From NCBI GenBank assembly GCA_022824925.1, contig JAJDYW010000013.1, forward strand, positions 1 through 64,000: a DNA stretch of 64,000 nt, read 5' to 3'. Positions within the stretch are counted from its first letter, which is position 1. The number at the start of each line of letters is the position of its first letter. The notes beneath the pieces were generated by a model. That model had not been told where the DNA came from. It saw only the letters and a program-made list of their open reading frames with translations, and searched no databases. The translations under genes were made by a program, and so were the position numbers. Positions 24,394 through 31,942 of the stretch are shown in pieces. Source of the DNA: Dehalococcoidia bacterium (GTDB lineage: Bacteria > Chloroflexota > Dehalococcoidia > Tepidiformales > Tepidiformaceae).

Positions 24394-25209
24394 ATGCGGG
24401 AGCTCGCCGGGCGCATTACGCAATCCAACCGCTTCGAGTACTTCATCATCGCGCTGATCCTGGGAAACGGCGTGCTGCTGGGGATCGAGACGGTCCCGAG
24501 CATCAAGGAGGGGTACGCGGCCTGGCTGAGCGCCGGGCACTGGGCCACGATCGGCATCTTCATCGCCGAGGCGGGGCTCAAGATGCTGGCCCTGGCTCCG
24601 CGATCGGAACGGTACTTCCGCGACAACTGGAACGTCTTCGACTTCACGATCATCGTGCTGTCGCTCATCCCGGCCGTGGGGACGTTCGCCGTCGTCGCGC
24701 GGATGGCCCGGCTGATGCGTCTGCTGCGGCTGGTCTCCGCGGTGCCCGAGCTTCGCCTGATCGTGACGACGCTGGTGCGATCGATCCCGGGGATGCTGCA
24801 CATCGCAGCGGTGATGAGCCTGCTCTCCTACATCTACGCGATCCTCGGCTACGAGTTCTTCCACGAGCACGACCCGGAGCACTGGAACAGCCTCGGCACC
24901 TCGCTGCTGTCGCTCTTCCGGGTGGTCACGCTGGAGGACTGGACGGACATCATGTACGTGGCCATGGAGCTGAACTCGTTCGCCTGGGTCTACTTCGTGA
25001 GCTACGTCGTGCTGGGGTCGTTCGTGACGATCAACCTGTTCATCGCGGTGGTGATCAACAACCTGGACGAGGCGAAGCAGGAGCGGCTGCGGCAGCTGGA
25101 GAGCGTGGCGACGCGGGATGAGCTGATCGACGAACTGCGGGCGGCGCGGGAATCGCTGAGCCGGCTGGAACGGCGGCTCAGCGAGGGGGATGGGATCGAG
25201 GAACGCTGA
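24394..25209 (+). CDS. NaChBac-type voltage-gated cation channel with acidic filter TLEDWTD
   Basis: This is a 271-aa six-helix single-domain channel. S4 (residues 103-121) reads RMARLMRLLRLVSAVPELR with Arg every third position. The pore filter TLEDWTD at 179-185 replaces the TLESW(S/A) of sodium-selective BacNav and resembles the TLDDWSD filter engineered to make calcium-selective CavAb, so Ca2+ permeation is a reasonable inference. S6 follows (VVLGSFVTINLFIAVVINN). The C terminus from about 228 to 265 is a predicted coiled coil (charged heptads) that tetramerises such channels. It is the third gene of the peroxiredoxin-K+ channel operon. Confidence 0.88.
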   Translation: MRELAGRITQSNRFEYFIIALILGNGVLLGIETVPSIKEGYAAWLSAGHWATIGIFIAEAGLKMLALAPRSERYFRDNWNVFDFTIIVLSLIPAVGTFAVVARMARLMRLLRLVSAVPELRLIVTTLVRSIPGMLHIAAVMSLLSYIYAILGYEFFHEHDPEHWNSLGTSLLSLFRVVTLEDWTDIMYVAMELNSFAWVYFVSYVVLGSFVTINLFIAVVINNLDEAKQERLRQLESVATRDELIDELRAARESLSRLERRLSEGDGIEER

Positions 25210-25267
25210 CGGGACGGCGGGTGCGGGCGGGGTCGCGCGCGGGTATGCTCCCGCGGCTGGAGGGCGT

Positions 25268-26503
25268 ATGCCGCAGGCACTCTCGCATTTGCGTATCTGC
25301 GACTTCACGGGGCAGCTGGCGGGGGCGGGCGCGACCCGCTTCCTGGCGGCTTTCGGGGCGCAGGTCATCCGCATCGAGGACCCGGTGAACCAGGGGCGGT
25401 GGGACATCCTGCGGGGGATGCCGCCATACGTGGACGAGCGGCGCGGCGTGGAGTTCGGGGGGCCGTTCAACAACCACAACGTCGAGAAGCTGGGGGTCAC
25501 GCTGAACCTGCGCACGGAGAAGGGGAAGGAGCTCCTGCGGGAGCTGGTGGCGGTCTCGGACGTGGTGGCGGAGAACTTCTCGGCGGGGGTGCTGGAGCGG
25601 TGGGGGTTCGGCTACGAGGCGCTGCAGGAACTGCGCGAGGACATCATCTATGTCTCGAACTGCGGGTTCGGGCACCGGGGACCGTACCGGGACTTCAAAA
25701 CGTGGGGGCCCATCGTGCAGGCGGTTTCGGGGCTGACGTTCAGCTCGGGGCTGCCGGACGAGCCGCCGGCGGGCTGGGGCTACTCGTACATGGACCACAC
25801 GGGCGCCTACTACATGGCGATCGCGATCCTGATGGCGCTTCGCCACCGGAACCGGACGGGGGAGGGGCAGTGGGTGGACCTGGCCTGCACGGAGGCGGGC
25901 GCCAGCCTGACCGGTCCGGCGATGCTGGATTACACCGTCAACGGGCGGCCGCTGCGGCGGCAGGGGAGCCCGAACAGCAATCGCAGCCAGCACCCGGCGA
26001 TGGCGCCCCACGGCATCTACCCCTCGATCGAGGAGGACACGTGGATCGCAATCTCGTGCCGCGACGAGCGCGACTGGGAGGCGTTCGGGGAGGTGACGGG
26101 GGAGGCGTGGACGCAGGAGGGGCGGTTCTCGGACTTGCGCGGCCGGCTGGTGGCGCAGGACGCGCTGGACGAGCTGGTGGCGGGGTGGACGCGGGCGCGG
26201 GGGAACTTCGAGGCGGCCTCGCTGCTGCAGGGGGCGGGGATCCCGGCGACGGCGGTGCAGCGGCCACAGGAGCGCATCGACCAGGACCCGAACACGTCGG
26301 CGTGGGGCCTGTGGCCGGCGGTGGAGCACCGCGAGATGGGCAACGTGCGGGTCGACGGACTGCCGGTGCACTTCTCGGAGACGGACTGGAGCATGGAGCG
26401 GGGCGGTCCCTGCCTCGGCGAGCACAACGAGGAGGTCTTCGGGGGGCTGCTGGGGCACAGCGCGGAGGAGATCGCGGCCTGGACGGAGGAGGGGGTGCTG
26501 TGA
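25268..26503 (+). CDS. CaiB/BaiF family CoA-transferase, first of pair
   Basis: This 411-aa protein belongs to the class III (formyl-CoA transferase-like) family. Signature regions are the N-terminal LAGAGATRFLAAFGAQVIRIEDP, NHNVEKLGVTLNLRTEKGKELLRELVAVSDVVAENF near residues 75-110, and the pair of Gly/Asp-rich segments RTGEGQWVDLACTEA near 200. The position of the usual active-site Asp (about 175) reads SYMDHTGAYY, which keeps an Asp. It transfers CoA between carboxylic acids. ATG at 25268 is 18 nt after a TATGCT. The stop overlaps the start of the second CoA-transferase (GTGA), suggesting a heteromeric enzyme. Confidence 0.88.
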   Translation: MPQALSHLRICDFTGQLAGAGATRFLAAFGAQVIRIEDPVNQGRWDILRGMPPYVDERRGVEFGGPFNNHNVEKLGVTLNLRTEKGKELLRELVAVSDVVAENFSAGVLERWGFGYEALQELREDIIYVSNCGFGHRGPYRDFKTWGPIVQAVSGLTFSSGLPDEPPAGWGYSYMDHTGAYYMAIAILMALRHRNRTGEGQWVDLACTEAGASLTGPAMLDYTVNGRPLRRQGSPNSNRSQHPAMAPHGIYPSIEEDTWIAISCRDERDWEAFGEVTGEAWTQEGRFSDLRGRLVAQDALDELVAGWTRARGNFEAASLLQGAGIPATAVQRPQERIDQDPNTSAWGLWPAVEHREMGNVRVDGLPVHFSETDWSMERGGPCLGEHNEEVFGGLLGHSAEEIAAWTEEGVL

Positions 26504-27732
26504 CGGGGCCGGGGGCGCTGGAGGGGGTGCGGGTCGTCGAGGTGTGCGACGAGCTGGGGATGTTCGCGGGCAAGCTGCTGGCGGACATGGGGGCGGAGGT
26601 GGTCAAGGTGGAGCCGCCTGAGGGGGATCGCACGCGCACCTACCCGCCCTTCGCCGACGACGAGCCGGGGCCCGAGCGCAGCCTCTACTTCTGGCACTAC
26701 AACACGAGCAAGGCGAGCGTGACGCTCGACCCGGGGGTGGCGGCGGACGCCGAGCGGCTGCGGGCGCTGATCGACCGGGCCGACATCCTGCTGCAGAGCG
26801 GGGAGGCGGGGCGGGAGCTCGACTACGAGGCGCTGCGGGAGACGAATCCGGGGCTGATCATGGTCACGCTGAGCCCGTTCGGGCGGGGGATGCCGCGCGA
26901 GGACGAGGCATCGACGGACCTGACGATCCTGGCGGGGGGCGGGCCGGTCTGGAACTGCGGGTACGACGACCACTCGCTGCCGCCGGTGCGGGGCGGTGGG
27001 AATCAGGGCTACCACACGGCCAGCCACTACGCGGTGATGTCGGCGCTGGTGGCGCTGCTCTACCGGGACGAGACGGGCCAGGGGCAGCACATCGACGTGA
27101 ACGCGCACGCGGCGGCGAACGTGACCACGGAGGCGGGCACGTACACGTGGCTGGTCGCGCAGCAGACGGTGCAACGGCAGACGGGACGCCACGCGGGGGT
27201 GAACCGGTCGATGCCCTCGCAGGTGCTGTGCGCGGACGGACGTTACGTCAACACCGGCATCCCGCCGCGGCGCCCGGAGTCGTTCGCGGCGGTGTGCGAA
27301 TGGCTGACGACGGCGGGCCTGGCGGAGGAGTTCCTGGAGTTCCCGCTGCTGGAGGAGGGGATGCGGCGGCAGCGGTTCGACATGACGATGCTGCAGCAGG
27401 ACGAGGAGCTGATGGCCATCTTCGGGGCGGGGCGGGCGGCGATGAACTTCCTCGCCGAGCGGCTGACGTCGTACGAGTTCTTCACGGGGGGCCAGCAGCG
27501 GGGGTTCCAGATCGGGATCATCTACTCGCCCGAGGAGGTGCTGGAGGATCCGCACTTCATCGAGCGGGGCTTCCCGGTGGAGGTGGAGCACCCGGAGCTG
27601 GAGAAAACCGTGACGTATCCCGGGGCGCCGTACCAGTTCGAGAAGTCGCCGTGGCGGATCCGGCGGCGGGCGCCCCGGGTGGGTGAAGACAACGAGCGCG
27701 TGTTCGCGGAGCTGGCGGGGGATGGCGGCTAG
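26500..27732 (+). CDS. CaiB/BaiF family CoA-transferase, second of pair
   Basis: This 410-aa class III CoA-transferase paralogue is coupled to the previous gene by a 4-base overlap. N-terminal blocks RVVEVCDELGMFAGKLLADMGAEVVKVEPPEGD and YNTSKASVTLDP are typical. At the active-site Asp position the sequence reads GYHTASHYAVMSA, with His/Ala where the family usually has Asp, so this subunit may be non-catalytic. The DETGQGQHIDVNAHAA segment matches the conserved dimer region. Adjacent, overlapping CaiB pairs with one altered site are known to form heteromers such as succinyl-CoA:benzylsuccinate CoA-transferase. Heteromer formation here is inference. It overlaps the convergent transporter by 4 bp. 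Confidence 0.85.
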   Translation: MTGPGALEGVRVVEVCDELGMFAGKLLADMGAEVVKVEPPEGDRTRTYPPFADDEPGPERSLYFWHYNTSKASVTLDPGVAADAERLRALIDRADILLQSGEAGRELDYEALRETNPGLIMVTLSPFGRGMPREDEASTDLTILAGGGPVWNCGYDDHSLPPVRGGGNQGYHTASHYAVMSALVALLYRDETGQGQHIDVNAHAAANVTTEAGTYTWLVAQQTVQRQTGRHAGVNRSMPSQVLCADGRYVNTGIPPRRPESFAAVCEWLTTAGLAEEFLEFPLLEEGMRRQRFDMTMLQQDEELMAIFGAGRAAMNFLAERLTSYEFFTGGQQRGFQIGIIYSPEEVLEDPHFIERGFPVEVEHPELEKTVTYPGAPYQFEKSPWRIRRRAPRVGEDNERVFAELAGDGG

Positions 27733-29177
27733 GAGGGGCGGGCTTCGGCCACGGAGTCCTCGGTGACATTGTCGGGGAGCCAGAAACGACGGAAGACCAC
27801 GTAGCCGGCCAAGGCAAGGACGCCCGCGACGGGCCCGACGAGGCGGATACCGAGAGGGTCCTCGGCGGTGCTGCCGAGGGCGAGGAGGGCGATGAGAATG
27901 CCGGGGCCGGCGGCGCCCGCGATCTTCTCCAGTGTCTGCTGGGTCGCGTAGTAGGTGGCCTCACGGCGCTCGCCCGTGCGGACCGTGTCGTAGTCGGTGA
28001 TGTCGGCGATGAGGGCGTTGGGGAAGGTCTGCACGGGCGCGAGAGCGACCCCTATGAGGAGCGCGTAGGTGATCCCCTGGGCCACGACGGGGATCCCGGG
28101 CAGGAATCCAGCGATGGCGAAGAGGGGGAAGTAGAGCCCGGCAAAGAGCATGCCCCAGGCGTAGACCTGTCGCTTGGAGCGACGGCGCGCAAGGAGGATC
28201 GCGACGGGCAGGATGAGCATGAGCACACCCAGGGCGCATGCGCTGAGGACGGCCACCATAGTGCCGGGTTCGTCGCGACCCAGGACGCTCTCGACGTAGA
28301 ACGGCATCACGCCCGTGATGATCTGGACGCCAACGCTGTAGAGGACGAAGGAAGGGAGGAAGACGAGGAACTGGTCATTGCGCAGACAGGTGGTGATGGA
28401 CTGCCACACGGAAGGGCGCTCGACCTTCTGATCCTCGGCGTAGATCTCCTTCGAGACCTCGATGGAGCGCCGCCAGGCGCCGGTGAGGGCGATGTAGCGA
28501 GAGGCGAAGGCGACCGCGGCGACGATGATCGCCATGGCCACGAAGCCGAATGTATCGACGAGGAGGCCGGTCCCGATGAACGCAACGGCGGTGCCCACAA
28601 CGCCGAAAGCGACCTGCCAGCCGACGATGCTGAGGCGGTCGTCGTTACGGCGGGCGATCTCGGGTAGGAGCGACTCCATGGGACCGCCTGAGAGGGTGGA
28701 GAAGAGGTTAAAGAACCACAAGATGGCGAAGAGGAAGATGACGTTGCCGACGGTCTCGCCCGGGTTGGGGGGAATCCAGAGGAGCACGAAGAAGATGGCC
28801 ATGAAGGGAGTAGCGGCGAGTACGAACGGGATGCGCCGCCCCCAGCGGGAACGGGTGCGGTCGCTCCAGTAGCCGATAAGGGGGTCGTCGAAGGCCTCGA
28901 TCAGGCGCCCGATGACGAGGACGGCGCCGATGGCGAAGGCGGCGCCGCGCCGTTCGACATCGCCGTCTTCATCGCCGAGGTAGAAGAAGATGAGCCAGAG
29001 GTCGCGGGTGCGGCCGAGGGCGTTGCCGCCGAGGGATCCCGAGGCATAGATGTGGCGGGCGGCGGGGGACATGCGCCCCTCGGGGCTGCTTACCCAGTAC
29101 CGCGCCCCGTCTCGAGCGTAGCCGGGCAGTCGGGGCACGTGCCGCAGAAGGCGCAACGCATCCAGAGCAGACATCAT
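27729..29177 (-). CDS. MFS transporter, glycoside-pentoside-hexuronide (MelB-like) type
   Basis: This 482-aa, 12-helix membrane transporter is of the GPH cation-symporter group. The diagnostic loop DPLIGYWSDRTRSRWGRRIPFVL near residues 98-120 corresponds to the MelB D-P-x-x-G...D-R-x-R-x-R-x-G-R-R signature. A second conserved stretch ALIADITDYDTVRTGERREATYYA near 395 is also typical. The substrate is likely a sugar or other small organic solute with H+ or Na+. It lies 24 bp downstream of nadA on the same strand and may be cotranscribed with it. It has an amphipathic N-terminal extension before TM1. Base composition is slightly lower in GC. Confidence 0.85.
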   Translation of the reverse strand: MMSALDALRLLRHVPRLPGYARDGARYWVSSPEGRMSPAARHIYASGSLGGNALGRTRDLWLIFFYLGDEDGDVERRGAAFAIGAVLVIGRLIEAFDDPLIGYWSDRTRSRWGRRIPFVLAATPFMAIFFVLLWIPPNPGETVGNVIFLFAILWFFNLFSTLSGGPMESLLPEIARRNDDRLSIVGWQVAFGVVGTAVAFIGTGLLVDTFGFVAMAIIVAAVAFASRYIALTGAWRRSIEVSKEIYAEDQKVERPSVWQSITTCLRNDQFLVFLPSFVLYSVGVQIITGVMPFYVESVLGRDEPGTMVAVLSACALGVLMLILPVAILLARRRSKRQVYAWGMLFAGLYFPLFAIAGFLPGIPVVAQGITYALLIGVALAPVQTFPNALIADITDYDTVRTGERREATYYATQQTLEKIAGAAGPGILIALLALGSTAEDPLGIRLVGPVAGVLALAGYVVFRRFWLPDNVTEDSVAEARPS

Positions 29178-29201
29178 CGCCTCGGGGGCGAGGGTACGCC
29201 G

Positions 29202-30413
29202 TTAGGGGAGAGCCAGCATCCGTTCGAGGGCGACGAGCGACCACTCGCGCGTCTCGGCATCGACCTGCACGCGGTTGATGACGTGGCCCTGGACCAGCCC
29301 TTCGAGGGTCCAGGCGAGGTAGGCGGGGTGGATGCGATACATCGTGCTGCAGGGGCAGACGACGGGGTCGAGGCAGAAGACCGTCTTGTCGGGGTTTTCG
29401 TCGTTGAGGCGCTTGACGAGGTTGATCTCCGTGCCGACGCCCCAGGTCGAGCCGGCGGGGGCGGCATTCACGGCCTTGATGATGCGCTCGGTTGAGCCGC
29501 TGGCGTCGGCGGCCTGGACGACTTCCCACGAGCACTCGGGGTGCACGATCACGTTGAGGCCGGGGTGCTCGGCGCGAGCCTGCTCGATCTGCTCGACGGA
29601 GAAGCGCTGGTGGGTGCTGCAGTGCCCCTTCCAGAGGATGACGCGGGCGCGCTCGAGCTGCTCCTGCGTGTTGCCGCCCAGGGGGAGGCGCCAGTCCCAG
29701 GTGACCATCTCCTCCAGGGGGATGCCCATCTCGTAGCCGGTGTTGCGGCCGAGGTGCTGGTCGGGGAAGAAGAGGACCTTCTCGCCGCGCTCGAAGGCGT
29801 ACTCGAACGTCTTGGGGGCGTTGCTGGAGGTGCAGACGATGCCCTCGCGCTTCCCCACGAACGACTTGAGGCTGGCAGCGCTGTTCATGTAGGTGATGGG
29901 GATGATGCGGGCGGCGGGGTCGAGGGCGGCGGTCATCTCGTCCCAGGCGGCGTAGACATCGCCGGGGTCGGCCATATCGGCCATGGAGCATCCGGCGGCC
30001 ATGTTGGGCAGGACGACGGAGACCTCGGGGGGCGTGAGGATGTCGGCGGACTCGGCCATGAAGTGGACGCCGCAGAAAAGGACGAACTCGATGCCCTGCT
30101 GGTCGGCGGCGTGCTGGGCGAGCTTGAAGCTGTCGCCCGTGAAGTCGGCGTACTGGATGACCTCGTCGCGCTGGTAGTGGTGCCCGAGGACGACGAGGCG
30201 GTCGCCGAGCGCGGCGCGGGCCGCGCGAATGCGCTGGTCGACCTCTTCGGGGGGAAGTCCGAGGTAGCTGCGAGGGATGTCCTGCTGCCAGCTGACGAAC
30301 GCGGGCTCCTCGACGAGGGGGAGGGGCTCAAGGCGGTCGGTGGGGCAGGTGTCGGGATCGGAGTACAGGTCGAGGAGGGTGGCGTGGTCGGAGGAGGGGG
30401 CGGTAGCGGTCAT
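29202..30413 (-). CDS. nadA: Quinolinate synthase NadA
   Basis: This 403-aa iron-sulfur enzyme condenses iminoaspartate with dihydroxyacetone phosphate to quinolinate in de novo NAD synthesis. Blocks seen are LVVLGHHYQRDEVIQYADFTGDS at about residues 74-96, ILFCGVHFMAESA-type Cys near 113, NMAAGCSMAD, SNAPKTFEYAF, HQRF, HPECSWEV with the second cluster Cys, and VCPCSTMYRI with the third. The N-terminal 60 residues before the first triose domain mark the longer NadA form. No nadB or nadC is next to it, so these lie elsewhere. A perfect palindrome at 30441-30465 just upstream suggests repression by a NAD-responsive regulator. ATG at 30413. Confidence 0.95.
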   Translation of the reverse strand: MTATAPSSDHATLLDLYSDPDTCPTDRLEPLPLVEEPAFVSWQQDIPRSYLGLPPEEVDQRIRAARAALGDRLVVLGHHYQRDEVIQYADFTGDSFKLAQHAADQQGIEFVLFCGVHFMAESADILTPPEVSVVLPNMAAGCSMADMADPGDVYAAWDEMTAALDPAARIIPITYMNSAASLKSFVGKREGIVCTSSNAPKTFEYAFERGEKVLFFPDQHLGRNTGYEMGIPLEEMVTWDWRLPLGGNTQEQLERARVILWKGHCSTHQRFSVEQIEQARAEHPGLNVIVHPECSWEVVQAADASGSTERIIKAVNAAPAGSTWGVGTEINLVKRLNDENPDKTVFCLDPVVCPCSTMYRIHPAYLAWTLEGLVQGHVINRVQVDAETREWSLVALERMLALP

Positions 30414-30440
30414 CGGAGGATCCCTTCGATGGGAGGCGGG

Positions 30441-30465
30441 ACTTAGTGTCGTATAGACACTAAGT
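30441..30465. promoter_or_regulatory. Perfect palindromic operator upstream of nadA
   Basis: ACTTAGTGTC (30441-30450), a 5-bp GTATA spacer and GACACTAAGT (30456-30465) form a perfect inverted repeat with 10-bp arms, 28 bp upstream of the nadA start codon. Its AT-rich sequence stands out strongly from its surroundings. Position and symmetry fit a repressor of NAD biosynthesis such as NrtR or NiaR, though I cannot name the regulator from sequence. Confidence 0.7.
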
Positions 30466-30499
30466 GGAAGGGTTACTCTGCCACACAGAGGCCGGATCG

Positions 30500-31391
30500 T
30501 CAACGGCGAGGGCGGGGTGAGAGGCCGAAGAAAATCTCGCGGACCTTGCGGACCTGGTCCAGAACCTCGGCCTCGGTTTCGTGCCTGAGGCTGAACGAGA
30601 GGCCTCCCAGGGCGCGGGCGGGCCAGTAGCGCTCGACGCGGTAGGCGGTGTCGTCGTCGTAACGGCCGCCGGCCTTCACGGTAGGCGACGATGGCGGTTT
30701 CGAAGAAGGGTTCGCCGAAGTGGAGGAGGGGCGCGAGGTCGTGCGCCGGATCACTCCAGTCGACGTGCTCCCAGTCGAGGATGGCGGCCAGGCGCCCGTG
30801 CTCGTTCACGAGGATGTTGTCGTGCCAGACGTCGTGGTGGCAGATGGCGCGGTCGGGCGTGGGGAAGGCCGGGTCGCCGGCCAGGTCGTCCCACCAGGCG
30901 TCGACGTGACGCCACTGCGCGGGAGTCAGGCGGTGGGCGAGCTCCTCCATGACGGCTGGGCGCAGTTCGAGGTAGCGGGCCCGGGGCTCCCACTCGGGGA
31001 GGCCCGCTTTGCTGGCGACTGACCGGGGAAGGGCGTGCAGGGCGGCGAGCAGCTTCCCGAAATCACGCGCGAGGCCATCGGAGCCGTGCTCCGGCGGGGG
31101 ATGGCCCCGGAGCATGGGATAGGCGAGGGCCCCGTACGGGAAGACCTCGCCGGCGAGCGAGCGCCAGCGGGGACGAGGGATGGCGACGGAGACGTGGGGA
31201 GCCAGGACAGGGAGGGACCGCCACTCGGGCTCGTAGGCAGGGGTCGGGCCCGGGATTCGCGCGACCTTCACTACGAAGCCGCCGCATGTCTCGAACACGT
31301 CGCTGCGGACGCCATCCCCGACCTTGCGCAGGGGCTCGACCGGACCGATGGCGGGGAAGGCGCGGGCGATGCGCTCGGCGAGAACCTCCAT
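30500..31391 (-). pseudogene. Aminoglycoside phosphotransferase-family kinase, frameshifted
   Basis: This kinase-like gene starts with ATG at 31391 (MEVLAERIARAFPAIG). The nucleotide lysine lies in GGFVVKVARI, the Brenner-type catalytic loop in ICHHDVWHDNIL and the metal motif in LDWEHVDWSDP. Near 30677-30680 the frame shifts: an extra G in GAAGGCC moves reading from IVAYRE into a wrong frame, while the proper continuation (AGGRYDDDTAYRVERYWPARAL to the stop at 30500) is in another frame. Removing one G restores a full protein of about 296 aa. Either a sequencing/assembly error or a recent pseudogene. Its start lies 5 bp after the MOSC gene. Confidence 0.75.
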
Positions 31392-31396
31392 CGGCG

Positions 31397-31942
31397 TCAG
31401 TCGCCGGAGGGCGGGCGCCAGCGGATGGTGGTGGGCTGTGTTCGCTCGAGGCGCTCGGCGGCGGTGCCGGCGAGCAACTCGACCGGGTCGCCCGGGCGGA
31501 GGTCGCCGCCCTCGAGGACGCGGGCGTAGACGCGGCTGAAGCCGGGCCGGATCTCCTGGTCCATGGCGCTGAAGTCGCCTTCGAGGAACCACCGGGCGTT
31601 CTTCCAGCAGGGCTCGGTGTAGCCGGTGACCTCGATGAGCACGGCGTCTCCGAGGCGGAGGCGGGCGCCGGGGGTCACGCGGTCCCAGTCGATCCCCTCC
31701 GTGGTGACGTTCTCGCCTGTGGCGCCGGGCGCAATGGGGTGGCCCTCGGCGGCGAGCGCCTCGATGCGTTCGAGGGCGAAGAGGCAGAGGGCGCGGCGCG
31801 GCCCGCCGTGGGCGCGACGGTCGGCCTGGCGGTCGACGGTGATGCCGCTGGCGTCGACCGTGGCTTCCGCGAGCGGCAGCTTGGGCACACCGCCGTTGGA
31901 GGCGCTGAGCTGGACGATGCGGCCGGGCGCGGGGTCGCTCAA
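31397..31942 (-). CDS. MOSC domain-containing protein, second copy
   Basis: This 181-aa MOSC protein is closely similar in its second half to the one at 6399-6875. Shared features are the HGGPRRALCLFALERIEAL block near residue 50, GENVTTEGIDWDRVTPGARLRLGDAVLIEVTGYTEPC with the conserved Cys near 115, and YARVLEGGDLRPGDPVELL. It differs by a longer C-terminal tail with Arg/Trp. TTG at 31942 overlaps the stop of the halogenase-like gene (TTGA) and has AAGGAG 7 nt upstream, so it is coupled to it. It is probably a molybdenum-cofactor-linked reductase component or detoxification enzyme. Its role beside a halogenase-like flavoprotein is unclear. Confidence 0.83.
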   Translation of the reverse strand: MSDPAPGRIVQLSASNGGVPKLPLAEATVDASGITVDRQADRRAHGGPRRALCLFALERIEALAAEGHPIAPGATGENVTTEGIDWDRVTPGARLRLGDAVLIEVTGYTEPCWKNARWFLEGDFSAMDQEIRPGFSRVYARVLEGGDLRPGDPVELLAGTAAERLERTQPTTIRWRPPSGD

